Shown here piece by piece: positions 49,590-60,198 of a stretch of 64,000 bases of DNA. The stretch is from Leptodontidium sp. MPI-SDFR-AT-0119 (lineage: Eukaryota; Ascomycota; Leotiomycetes; Helotiales; Leptodontidiaceae): NCBI GenBank assembly GCA_020726505.1, contig JAHLEZ010000007.1, positions 1,240,001-1,304,000 on the forward strand, in the 5' to 3' direction. A model generated the notes under the pieces. That model was given only the letters and a program-made list of their open reading frames with translations. It was not told where the DNA came from and did not search any database. A program made the position numbers and the translations under genes. How positions within the stretch are numbered: the stretch's first letter is position 1; every line of letters starts with the position of its first letter.

Positions 49590-50340
49590 GTCTCAAAAAC
49601 TCGTCTCCGGGTGTTCACCCTTTTCCCGCGGATCGTGGCTTGGACCCAATCAAAACTCGTGCGAGGTAGACGAACCCCAAGTTGATGACCGTCCCGAGCG
49701 TCGAGGTGTGCTCTGTACCGAGTGCCTTCTCCTTCCTTCGCAGCGCCCGCTGGTAAATCTTTTTGGCCTCGCCTAGCTTGCCCTAGAATCCGTACAAGAG
49801 CCCCAAGTTGTGACACACCCATGCCATGCCATCGTCCGTAACAAAGCTGTTCAACACCATATACGAGCATCTAGCTGCATGCTGGAGAAGCCGTCGTTGT
49901 GTCAACCACGGCCGATTAGCCTGCTCTAACGGGACATGGGATCCTACAAACTTCACAGCTACCCTAATTAGAATATAATTCCACTCCTGGTCTAAAACGT
50001 GAACTATCTACGAGTGAACACATTTATAAATGCAGTGCCCTCGTGACTCAACTAATTTCTGCGAAGACTTGTCTACCTCCACAAACCCGTAGTCACTTAG
50101 GACCTGCGCCGCGCTGTGGAAGTTTGACTCGTCTTTAATAAGCTCTCGTACCTAGTCTGGGTCCTCGGAATCGCTGTGCCAGAGAAGCTCGAACCAGAGA
50201 TCCTGGTTATTAAAGTATGCCCACAACCGCAGAAGGCCAGCTGAAAGTCCATTCCGTTGTTCGACGTGGTCAAACGAACGCTGCCATGTAGAGTAAAGCG
50301 GTCGGTCTTCGTATGAGCCATTCGCGATGACAAATGTGCA
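49590..50340 (-). pseudogene. Decayed NB-ARC/TPR (NLR-like) gene fragment
   Basis: Read on the minus strand through stops and frame changes, the order matches the region after the NB-ARC domain in fungal NLR-like proteins. It has YEDRPLYSTWQRSFDHVEQR, LLRLWAYFNNQDLWFELL, then a stop, VRELIKDESNF, AAQVLSDYGFVEVDKSSQ, then VHS-stop-IVHVLDQEW, WLTQRRLLQHAARCSYMVLN, and TPR units with GKLGEAKKIYQRALRRKEKAL and GTEHTSTLGTVINLGFVYLA. Two of the stops replace Trp, consistent with RIP. The NB-ARC nucleotide-binding motifs are not visible upstream, so the piece is also truncated. No product is expected. Confidence 0.65.
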
Positions 50341-51597
50341 ACAAAAGGCTATGCAATCATGGGGCGTTCCACAGGAATAGGTGCCTCGCCACACCCCGGG
50401 TGGCATTCGGAGCAGCCACCAGAGTTCATTGACCTTGAAATCAACTGTCAAAGCTGGGGGGTCACATGTTGGTCCCCGGAGAGGTTCTGATGTCTGCAAT
50501 GTAGCGCGAAGAGTGTGTCGAGATCGGAACGTTCCTTCAAGTAACCCACCATCGCGATTTCATCCACACCGAGAATGAGCGAGCATTATACAAGGATAAA
50601 GGAAAACACTGCCTAGAATAAGCTCCCTTTGTCTTATAAGAGGTCGCCCCGTTTGCTATTCAGATTTTCACTTCACCACTTCACCACTTCACTACTTCAC
50701 TACTTCACTACTTCACTACTTCACTGCTTCAAAATGCAAGCCCTCAGGTCCAGATCTATCCCAATTTCCGTTACAGCTTCAACTCGGCCTGTTCGTCTTA
50801 CCGCGGACCTGCCCCAAGCTGATACATCACCCGCGTTACTAAACCCCGCTGAAGTAATTAGAGGTGGCACCATCTACTAGTAAAATTCCCACCACGGAGG
50901 ATAACAAGGCAGAAACACTAGATGCACTAATAACCGAAGCAGTCAGCCAACTATCACTCCAACACGGAGCAACAGCCCCTTCCTTAGTGGCAGAAACAGG
51001 TAATCCCACATCGGAATATCGATATGAATATGTTCTATTTCTCCCTTTGGACCCGAGCTATTGCTGCTTTAATCTGAGCAAGGGGTGAGCCACGCTGGGC
51101 AAGTGAGCCATGGGATCAGCGGAAAGCGACCGTTTGTAATCTTCGGCTACGACTGCCACCTGGCAAAATTAGAGATATAATCTATCGATGTACTAGTGAT
51201 AGTCTCAAGCTCGTACGCTTGGCTATATCAGAGGCATCGGCTTACTGGTATACAATTTTTAAGAAGTCGGATGTTGAAATGAAGATATGCACAAGAGCCC
51301 GAAGAATATTTGACGCAGGAACAAGGCTCCAGGAAGACGTGCACGGAACTTTTTAGGGCCAACTATTTAAAATTGGCCGTGGAAGAGGAATGCCTGAACA
51401 AGACTCTTCAAGTGCTAGCGAGATGACTAAAATCAACAGCAATGATGATATTTCAAAGATGCTATCGAAGAAAATTTACTAGGGCCCTCGTGTTCTTGTC
51501 CTAGAATATGCGAGTGCATACTCCGTGACGGGAATATTAAATAGTCAGTTCATTTGCAACAGCTTAGGCTACCTAAGAATATAGATTGCCGTTATAT
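50341..51597. other. Decayed sequence and microsatellite, no intact gene
   Basis: Broken sequence. Short open stretches near 50733-50877 (MQALRSRSIPISVTAS) and 50879-51010 could be exons of a small gene, but I found no splice pair joining them convincingly. From about 51080 on, TA-rich decayed sequence prevails. Confidence 0.35.
50669..50730. repeat. CTTCACTA-type 8-bp microsatellite
   Basis: Tandem units of ACTTCACC/ACTTCACT run for about 60 bp directly upstream of an ATG at 50733. Confidence 0.8.
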
Positions 51598-53475
51598 TTA
51601 GACTAGAGTAAGTTTTCTTGAATCCATGTCTTGGTAAAGCTCTCCATGCATAATGCCATGGACATAGCATTCGCCAATAACCCCCCACGAAGGCCCGATT
51701 TCTCTGAGCATTACTGGATATCTTTCTCCCTTGAGTAAGGCAACACGATCCCCTTGGAGAGTGTGGCTGGGGACCAAGGCAAAATATTCCTGGTTCGTGA
51801 CGCAAAACCGCCTTCCTACAGTGTGTCGGATGTGCTCGAACAAATGTTCCATCTCATCATCTTGGGTAGTGCTTATATAACTATCTTCTCCCAACAGACT
51901 TTGCCTCTGTCCCTCCGTGTGAATTATTCCACAGCTCTGCCAAAATGCAGCAGGAAACTCTGTCTTAGCCTTTCTATACGAAGACAAAAACTGCCGCTTA
52001 ACGATGGAAAAGATCCCCAGTGGAGGTCCCGTAAGTACGGCGTTTATAAACGCATCGATTATGCTTCCACCAGAAACATACTTTTCGATATGTACTTTCC
52101 CTGCAACGGCTTCCCAGTCCTGGCAAATCTTGTCGCGGTCCTTAGGGCCTGCAACAACCCCTATATTAGAAACCGTGTCGATGATCGTACCGTCGGTAAT
52201 TAATTGCTTCCCATCTGGTGTGAATGCCACGGAAATTCTCATTGTACCTCCGGCGCAGAAGTTGGTTTCGCGTCTATGTCCGAGATGCTGGGGAATTTCA
52301 CCTTCAATGGTCCAGTCTGGTACCCAAGTAGGAGTTCCTTCCTGTTGGACGCGGCACCAAGGTTCTGAAAGATGTTGAAGTTCTTGTCTCTCTGTATGAA
52401 TGCTTTTGCTAGATGGGTATAGAGTGTGATTACGTTCTGTTCGTCGTTCACCTCCATACCAAGTGAATCCACATCCACTGGATCTGCTATGTCTAAGATA
52501 GCAAACACCTTGTCTCGAGGATCTGTTGATTTCATTTCTCGATAAGCCTCCAAAAGGAATAGAAGCGAGTGAAACTCCTTTCGTGCGAATTTTGCAGAAG
52601 TTTGCATTATCTCAAGGAAGAACCCCCAGGGCCGGCGAGAAGCTCCCTCTCCCAGATGTAGGCGATAGAATGTCGCAAAGGCGAAAATAAACATATCTTG
52701 AGAGATCTCATCAGATCCGCAAAGGAATTGCGTATTGTTCCCAGATACAACGAGCTCTTGAATAATCCACATCCTGGAGAAATACGGCAACCTGTCGAGT
52801 TGTCGAAACGCAGAGTACAGATCCCTCCGGCTTTGCAATGCACCGAAATTCGGATATGTCAAGCGCCGTTCGAGAAACGGGCTGTATCCGACGGGCTGCC
52901 GCCAGGATTACACTTCGCTTACGGGCTGTTGCTTCAGGGACCTTCAGCGTCTTTGCAGCGTGGCACTCAGACCACTGTAATCCTGGCGGCAGCCCGTCGG
53001 ATATCAATGGCTGGTTTTCATCAAAGGCGAGTAGGAATGGGACGAGTTCAAATCCCTTTCTCGTTCGGTCAGTGTCTGGGCCAAGCCATACAAGAGTTCG
53101 GCTTGCAGCTTGGTAAATATCCTTCATTTGTCGGACTTGATGGATTCGCTCTGAGTCGTCACCCTGATTAATACAAATAGCATCGACCCAAAGCGTACGG
53201 TGTTGTTGCTTCTTTCGGAGTCGTAAAAGCGCAGCGTATAAATTTTGTGTAACCAGAATCGTACCAGTATCGCATTGAATTGTGACTGGATTTGAATTGT
53301 CTCCCCAGCAGTATCTAAGAGCTTGGTAAGGTGGATTATCAGCAAGAAAGACATGGATGAGACGGCACTTGAGGGCAGCGGCGGTGGAACATGGGAGCAA
53401 TTCCAGTAAACGGATCGGCTTTCGGCCGTTGTCAGGACTCAAGCAATAGTATTGCAAAGATAATGAGGGGGCCAT
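51598..53475 (-). pseudogene. Frameshifted HET-domain gene
   Basis: Starts at ATG 53475 (MAPSLSLQYYCLSP). Frame 1 carries the HET N-terminal half: PPYQALRYCWGDNSNPVTIQ, LRKKQQHRTLWVDAICINQG, RIHQVRQMKDIYQAASRTLV and WLGPDTDRTRKGFE. The next block (LDRLPYFSRMWIIQELVVSG, FLCGSDEISQDMF, STDPRDKVFAILDIADPVD) is in a second frame. Near 52335 one base appears to be missing and the third frame continues with PTWVPDWTIEGEIPQ and ISVAFTPDGKQLITDGTIID to the end at 51598. The first frame change (52870-52990) might be an intron; the second looks like a deletion. Unlike the 738-1500 relic there are few stops, so loss is recent or the gene may still be partly expressed. Confidence 0.75.
52885..53003. repeat. 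Perfect 28-bp inverted repeat inside the HET gene
   Basis: Left arm 52885-52912 and right arm 52976-53003 are exact reverse complements, with a 63-nt spacer. The 8-mer ACGGGCTG also occurs at about 52877, 52891 and 52920. The arms can fold as a hairpin in DNA or RNA. Confidence 0.9.
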
Positions 53476-53996
53476 CTTGGCACGTCGAGGGAAAGGTACA
53501 GACACTTGAGAGATGATTTCTATTGACGAATACCGTGTTCAATTACAAAGACAATGGAAGGCTGGGATGGCAGCCTAATCTTTAGGGCCGGAATTATCGT
53601 ATTGCCAGAACCGACCTGCAGAAGGTTTGCTGCACGTCGCAATCCGCCTTTTTCTTCAATAATTAATATCTTTATACTACGATAGCTATTACAAACCTGA
53701 ATGGTGCATTTTAAAGAGCTCAATTCAGCGATCAACCCCCCCCCCCCCCCCACATTTTATTTTATTTTAGTATAAGTTTTTAACTCGTTTCCCTTGTGCA
53801 GCAAGCCTACAATCTCGCGCCATAATGTCCGAAGCACTTCACAGCTCGTGTGCCGCCATCTCAGTCATGCTACTGAAAAGCATCCTCCTTTTCCTCTCGC
53901 TGACAAAGGTGGGATTGAAGATGCTCTTAAGTAGAGAGAGACCAGAATACATTAAAAGCATCAAGCAGCTGCCTGCAACGGAGCGATTCGAAGTTA
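53476..53996. other. Non-coding flank with 16-nt poly-C run
   Basis: A run of 16 C lies at 53736-53751. A plus-strand open stretch begins at ATG 53825 and runs into the MITE at 53997. Confidence 0.5.
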
Positions 53997-54476
53997 CGGA
54001 GCACGCGGTCAAAGGTATTGGTTTTTCAGGAGGGTGCCCTGTAAATATACCCTGTAATTTACTGGCTGCCTGTAAATAGGCCCTGTAGCTATCTCACTCC
54101 ACTGTAAGCCTCCTGTAAAAGTCGCTGAAAGGGCTGGCAGGTGTTTGGGATCGCGTAACTAAAAAGTGGAGAAACCCAGGAGGGAGCCCTGTAAATATGC
54201 CCTGTAATCTACGGGCTGCCTGTAAAAAGGCACTGTAATCAACGGACTGCCTGTAAATAAGCCCTGTAATTGTCTCCCTCTCTTGGAGGACTCCTGTAGA
54301 AGTTTAATCACGTGTAAGCCTCTTAGCCTCCCATAAACTTTAATATAACCAGTGACAGGGAGCTTTACAGGGGAGTAAGACAGCTACAGGGCTTATTTAC
54401 AGGCAGTGCGTAAATTACAGGGCAGATTTACAGCCCCCACCCCCTGAAAAACCAATACCTTTGACCGCGTGCTCCG
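53997..54476. mobile_element. 480-bp MITE with long inverted ends and TA duplication
   Basis: The outer 34 nt (53997-54030, CGGAGCACGCGGTCAAAGG...) is a perfect inverted copy of 54443-54476, and similarity continues inward to about 120 nt on each side. TA dinucleotides flank both ends (53995-53996 and 54477-54478), the expected target duplication of Tc1/mariner-pogo type elements. The interior repeats CCTGTAAA/CCCTGTAAT many times. There is no transposase; it would need one supplied by a full-length relative. Its ends do not match the neighbouring pogo-like element. Confidence 0.85.
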
Positions 54477-54785
54477 TAGATTTGGCCGTCGGAGCTTCGT
54501 GACTGAGAAGGAAAGGGAACAAGAGAGACGAGCAGCACCTGAAAGCGGAAAAAGAATTGGAGATCCTGTTGATGCCATATTCTGTGGAAGAACAACTATT
54601 GAACTTAAACCTGGCGAAAATAACGGCCGCATTGGATCAGCTCAAGCCGGAATTCAACACCACTGGCAGATGGCTCACGATGGGGGAAACGGACGGAACC
54701 CTACACTGTGGGGCTGGCACATTACTTTAAATTGCGGAGAGAACTATGTGAAGGACTCTCTGCTGCTAAGCACTTTGTCTGAATA
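54477..54785. other. 309-bp spacer between MITE and transposon
   Basis: Plus-strand reading is open in the frame containing RFGRRSFVTEKEREQERRAA; see finding on the interrupted ORF. Another frame (EKELEILLMPYSVEEQLLNL) looks like a coiled coil. I cannot tell which, if either, was coding. Confidence 0.4.
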
Positions 54786-57231
54786 CCGTATTAATTGGCA
54801 TATAGCGCCACTCTCGCTGAACTCGCCACCCCTAATACAGCGCCAGGTCCAAAACTATCACCTTGACACGAGTTATGTTATATCGCCATGGCGGATTAAA
54901 AATCCTAGGTCCGGTACATGAGATCTCGCGTAATTTGAGTGTAAACAAAGGTACCATTTGTGTAACTAATCATCTATTATTCCTTTATAACATCTGCCAT
55001 ATCTTAGTTCTCGTCTCCTGACTCCTCTTCTGACGAATCAAGCTCTAAATCGGAGTCAAAAGCGTCCTCTGTATCGTTGCCTATATTTATCGTAATATCG
55101 TCCTCTCTCTCTTGCCACAGAGCCTCCTTCTCTTCCACCAATATATACGTCCCTTCAACTATAATTGTATCTACTCGTCGTCGTTGTCAAGAATAGGTGT
55201 GAGGTTCGTAGGGGAGGAAGTATAATCGCCAACAGCGATATTTGGGAGGTCTCTGATCTTTAGCTCACTGTCTTTAGAGCCGTCAAGGTTTAACGATAAA
55301 CTAAGGTTTTTAAAGGTCTTGACGATAGTTTGCTTGTGCTCAGCGTGAATACGTAACTAGGCTTCTCCCACCCATTGTGTAAGTAAGATTCTGCGATCCT
55401 CAATAGAATACTTATTATTATTCTATTTCTCTAGGTTCTAATCGATATGAATCTCCTCTAGCTCCTTGATTATCGCCTTCAAAAGTGAGTTGATTGCAAC
55501 ATCAAGCACTTGGACGTAGCCTATACAACCTCCGGGGATAAGAGATAAGGTGACGTTGAGCTTCTTGAACTTAGCTCGAATCTACTGATTTAGCTTCTTT
55601 GCTTCTAACCTTCTTGCCTTCGCCTTCGCAGATTCGTTCGTAGGGGCCTTCTTTCCAGTGTGTTTATGAGGGGCAAAAGCATCAAGGACGAGAAGACGAG
55701 GCTCTTGATCTGCGAGAGAGTAACTTATTCTGAAGTATATAAGTAGTCGTGTTTAATCTAATTAATGAAGTTCTCGGAGTTGGCGTATACTTTATCGTTC
55801 TAGATCACCTTCACAGTAGAATGATATTTAGCTATCTCAAGGCGTTGATTCTTGTTTCCTTTGCCTAGTTTACCTTTAAATATAAGGAGAGGCTTACAAC
55901 GATTAACACCATCTGCGAAGACAATAACTTAGAGAGTAGCTTGCCGTTTGTCCTATCTACTTCTTGCTGTCCTTAAGGTGACAGTACGAGAGCCTTTGTC
56001 AGCGTAAGTCCTGCCTTTCTAAAACTCAAAAGCGAGAGGTGTTTAGTCCATATTCGCGATTTCTAAGAGCTTATATCTTCCCACAATAGGTACAAATACA
56101 GGGCGAGGCTTCCCACAGTCAGATTCGGAGGTGACGACAGTGTTTCGACAGTTAAATTAGAGCTAGTTAACGATCACATTCCGAAGCTCTTCAGGTGCCT
56201 TTTGAGCTCGTTTAGTGCTTACTCTAAAGGAGATTCTATAGCGGTGTTTAAAGCCGTTTAGCCAGCTAGGGGACCATCGAAAGCCAAGGTATAAGTTTAA
56301 ACCTCCTTCCCTTCAAATAACACGCTTAGGATGAAGCTCACCATATATTTGCCTAGCATTCCGAATCAACCATTTGGCAGAAATAGCACGTCCCTTAAGC
56401 CTAACCTCGTCGAACCTCACTTTCAGCTTTGTTTCTATCTCTAGCTCCTTGACTTTACCCCACGGCTTTCGGATACAGTATATGCCCTTCTTTTGCTACA
56501 AAATATCCTTCTTTTTCTTGATCTAACCTCAGAATGTTGACCTCGGGATACAAAGTTTGCGTGCTGCGTATCGAATAGTAATACACTCGTCGGTGCCGTC
56601 CTTGAGTTGACGATAAGTAGACTCCCAATACGTGATCGCTGCTAATTTGTATTCTCGAGAATAAGAGTATCGTTTCCAAGTAACGTAATCGTCGAATTCC
56701 GAATCTACGAGATCGTCGAGATCGTCGATATCGTCGTCGTCGATTCCTTCCTCAATTAGAAGTCGAGAGGCACGCTCTTGATCCCCAGGCTCCCCGACAC
56801 CTTGAGCATCGTTCTAAATCCGCCATTAAGCCAATTGTTTAATCGTCTCTTATTCGCCGATTTCCCTAATATACCTGCGTCCTAGAACACGTTAAGAGCA
56901 AGTCGTTATTGCCTTCGCAACAGCTCCAGGTCGAGAGCGAGGCTTCGGAGGTTGTAATAAGCTTTGCAGATTCAAGGTAGCTTGACCGACTGGCAAAGGA
57001 CCTATAGGAATACGCGGAATTGGAGGCATATTCACGATACCATATAAAAAGAGGGATCAAAAGTGTAGTTAGAGTTGGCAAAGAAGTCATTATAAAAGGT
57101 GGTGTTTTAGTAGGGATTTAGGGGGAAATTATGATTTACAACGCTATCCTTGACCATAGCGCCAGGTCTAAACCTATCGATTTACCACCAAAAAGATATC
57201 GCGCCATGGCGCTGTATTCCAATTAATACGG
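54786..57231 (-). mobile_element. Fot1/pogo-type DNA transposon, inactivated
   Basis: A 2446-bp element with 25-nt ends (54786-54810 and 57207-57231, starting CCGTATTAATTGG) that are inverted copies with two mismatches, flanked by TA on both sides. The minus strand encodes a decayed DDE transposase: a start MPPIPRIPIGPLPVGQATLN near 57030; an acidic Asp/Ile run; a helix-turn-helix region (YKLAAITYWESTYRQL, ITIRYAARKLCIP); then the DDE core with EIANMD, KGRTYADKGSRTVTLRTARS, DKRQATLQVIVFADGVNRCK, PLLIFKGKLGKGNKNQRLEI and YANSENFIN. Trp positions of the family read TAG (before DKRQATLQ, before NDKVYANS, after ENFIN), so it cannot be translated. Confidence 0.9.
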
Positions 57232-57769
57232 TATCTCGAGCCTGCAGAGAATCTGGAAGGTCTTGGTAGCAGACAGGAGATGATACCTCACCAAAGACCA
57301 CTTTTGAGGCAGAGCAGCGGAGATTCGGTTTTGGTTTTGAGTTTGATGCTTGTTTGGAAGTGAAAAGGGGGGTGTTGGGTATGAACTAGGATCATTCCTT
57401 ATTTGTGAAGTGACCCATTCAAGATTGTTTGATGCCAATTCTTTTGCTGCGAGAACCGCGTAGGGAAATATCGAAAATGATAGATATCCATGTATCTTCC
57501 AAGCAGCCGCATTTAACGAAGAATCGCATTTCTTTGATCTTTTCTGCAAGAAATGCCATGCTGTTACCCGAATGGATATATCTGGCACTGTCAAACCTAC
57601 GGAATAGAAGTAAAGGACAGGATCACGAGCAGCAAAAGATGACCAGGAGTGATGAACTGGGAGGACATTACTTCATTAACATCATAGGGAGAATTCTCCC
57701 ATGCCGCGCTTTTCCATCTACCAGGGTATCTCCAACGGTGACATATATTTACAAACAATTGTATCAATT
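57232..57769. other. Flank of the transposon, no gene seen
   Basis: Includes the right TA duplication (57232-57233). A minus-strand open stretch (ALAAKELASNNLEWVTSQI-like near 57410) is unrecognised. Confidence 0.4.
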
Positions 57770-58846
57770 TTACAAGATCTCCTCCGGCAAGACAACGACC
57801 CAGTTTTTGTCTGCGGTGACAGCAAGACCATTTGCAGCCTGACCTTCAGCAGCCTCAGTGATCAGAGTCTGAAGCTGCTCGTACTTCGCAAGCGTACGGT
57901 TGACCCAAACGTGCACACCTCCCTTCTCTACATCCACATTGAAATGCATGTAAGTGTCCGAGCCTGGAGTATCTCCAGCTGCGAGGACAGGCTTCTTCCA
58001 CATGTCGATGTAAGTCAAAACAGCCGCCCATTTGCCGGCGTACCAAGTGGCAGGTGTCCAGAGATATGTTCCGAAAACCAGGTCCAGGTTGGCAGTTTGG
58101 TTGTACACACCGTCGGTAATTTGCTTGCGGGAGGTAGTGAGATCTCCGGTGGTGGCGTTCTTCATCACGATCGCCACTCCGAGAACATTCTCAGGCTTGA
58201 TGTTGAAACCGTACTTGGGGTCTGAAACGACCATTCGTACAACTTCTTCGTTGGAAGCACTGACGACGTAAGGGGTGATGCCGTTTGCGGCAAGCTTGTT
58301 GATGAGCTCAACTTGACCTGTGTAGATCTTTGGTGGGTTGATCTCCTCCTGTACAACCACATCGCCATCCCAATATGACGTTGGGATCGTGGTATTTAGG
58401 ACCATTAAGTCATCAATGTGTGCCTTCAGCTCACGAATTGTGAGTCCTGCATAGACTTGTGCTGCCCAAGGATAGCAGACTGCAGCATCTATCTCACAAA
58501 GACGGCTGTAGTAACCGTAAAGGGTCTCGGTGTAGTTGGCGGTATCCTTGAAATCGATTAACTTCAGCGAAGGATCGAGGGTTTCGCGAGTGACGACTCC
58601 CAAATTCTCTAGGTAAGGTAACGAGGACTCCTCGATATCGTACCGCCAGATGGTATTGTCGGCGTCGAAAACGGCGAAGTTCGACTGATTGGCATTGAGA
58701 GTGATCATGCGGTCGAGTGCTGTAGCTTGTGCTGATGGCCAATGTGCCAGGTCAAGCTCATCGGTCTTATTTTGGCATGAGTATGGTGCAGCGTGAACGG
58801 CCACAGCTAAGGAGCCTGCGGCGATTGATCGGACGGCGAGCTTCAT
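57770..58846 (-). CDS. Secreted HAD-family phosphatase, phosphorylcholine-phosphatase-like
   Basis: Single exon, 358 aa. The first ~20 residues (MKLAVRSIAAGSLAVAVHA) are a signal peptide. HAD motif I is FAVFDADNTIWRYD (nucleophile and general-acid Asp). EESSLPYLENLGVVTRETLD, LKLIDFKDTANYTETLYGYY and SRLCEIDAAVCYPWAAQVYA closely resemble the bacterial phosphorylcholine phosphatase PchP. Motif II is PYVVSASNEEVVRMV and a later AGDTPGSDTYMHFN holds motif IV acids. Reaction expected: removal of phosphate from phosphorylcholine or a similar ester outside the cell. The absence of introns, in a window where most genes have several, fits possible ancestral transfer from bacteria, but does not prove it. 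Confidence 0.85.
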   Translation of the reverse strand: MKLAVRSIAAGSLAVAVHAAPYSCQNKTDELDLAHWPSAQATALDRMITLNANQSNFAVFDADNTIWRYDIEESSLPYLENLGVVTRETLDPSLKLIDFKDTANYTETLYGYYSRLCEIDAAVCYPWAAQVYAGLTIRELKAHIDDLMVLNTTIPTSYWDGDVVVQEEINPPKIYTGQVELINKLAANGITPYVVSASNEEVVRMVVSDPKYGFNIKPENVLGVAIVMKNATTGDLTTSRKQITDGVYNQTANLDLVFGTYLWTPATWYAGKWAAVLTYIDMWKKPVLAAGDTPGSDTYMHFNVDVEKGGVHVWVNRTLAKYEQLQTLITEAAEGQAANGLAVTADKNWVVVLPEEIL

Positions 58847-60139
58847 GATTGACTAGAGATGTCTTTTGAAGTTAACAGGAGACAGGTGGGGAGACAGAAA
58901 CTTTCTCGTGAGTGATGGCTACTTATATATACGAATGTTTATCTTTCGAACCTTATCTAGGAGCCGATAAGATCAACATTTTGACAATCTCAGCCAGGTA
59001 CGTAATTGATAAGATGTGGATGCGAAAGGTACGAGTACCCAGGTGCGAGGTCTTGGGATTCTTGGCTTATCATCATGACGATTGGGAAACCGGCCGTGCC
59101 GAAATCATTGTGCACTTCGGCTCCTCCGCTTCAAAGTCAAATCGATGCAGGGTTGGAAGCCGAATAAGAGCCGGGCCGTGTAGATCAGCCTCATGGGTGG
59201 GATTCGGGCTTTGAAGGCATGATGAAGAACACAAACAGCTTTCTGTATAAATTCAGTGAGCGGTATTTGGGACTTTGATGCTTCTCATGATCTGAATTAT
59301 GTCCGACTTGTACACTGGTGACACTCGACTTGTTGATTTAATAGGGGGCTGGTGGAGAAGTAGGTTTGCTAAGCGAAGATCATCCGAAGTACAGGCGCCC
59401 CACGCGAACACATCTCATCTCCTTGCTCCATCCCCATGGATATGAAGGAGCATGTACGAGTAACATGGGTGAAGAGATCTCGGTTTACCAGTAAGACTAA
59501 TCATCAGCTCGAGTTCTATGGCAAAGTGCACTTTGGCTGCTGGGTCAACCATCTCCAAGGTCAACATCGCTTCGGGACAGACCATACCCCCCCCCCCCCC
59601 CTTTATTTGATCTTGCTGCCAGTCTCCATTTCATGGTGATTTACCTTCCGGCCACTCCTTCTTTGTAAACGTTCACTTGGTTTGTATTACCTTCTCAGCC
59701 TGGGCTTTTGGTTTCCTACGTCAAATACACACAGTGTTTTAGCTAGAAAAATCGTTGAATTGCAGTCGTCCCACATTTTCTGTCATACTTGGAGTACATT
59801 AGAGCTGCACAGCTAGCTCTATCTCAGCCCTAAACAATACTACATATTTTTACTTCTGCTGAAATACTTCTTTCCATCCCTGCTCGTCCCTTTCATTCGT
59901 GCTTAGCTGAGAAGCCCACTCATTGGCCAGTTTTAGCAGCAGCAGGTGAGCTTGAAAAAAAAGGCCACTGACATCGAAATGTAGTTGCAGCAAAAGGGCA
60001 ATACCTTGGTTTAAGTGAATTCTATGTGCAGAATGGAGGTCTTCGCTTCACTCCCGTGTGCGGTTGCTCCTTCCCTTCAAAATCGCTATCCCTCACATCT
60101 ACCAAAATAAGAGAATTCAATGCATCAAAAACGTGATGT
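58847..60139. other. Intergenic region upstream of the tRNA locus
   Basis: No ORF supported. Holds a 16-nt poly-C run at 59587-59602. The 60060-60139 part directly upstream of the tRNA contains no obvious Pol III element outside the gene. Confidence 0.4.
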
Positions 60140-60144
60140 GGCTC

Positions 60145-60196
60145 GTAAGTCTCCTCCAAGCACCGTTAAATCGTGACTTGTCTAACAAATTCACAG
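60145..60196 (+). other. Spliceosomal-type intron 1 in the tRNA (after nucleotide 5)
   Basis: 52 nt. Donor GTAAGT, branch point GTCTAACA about 12 nt before the end, acceptor TTCACAG. These are the canonical signals of fungal pre-mRNA introns. It interrupts the 5' strand of the acceptor stem between nucleotides 5 and 6. No tRNA-endonuclease bulge-helix-bulge is apparent. Confidence 0.8.
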
Positions 60197-60198
60197 TG

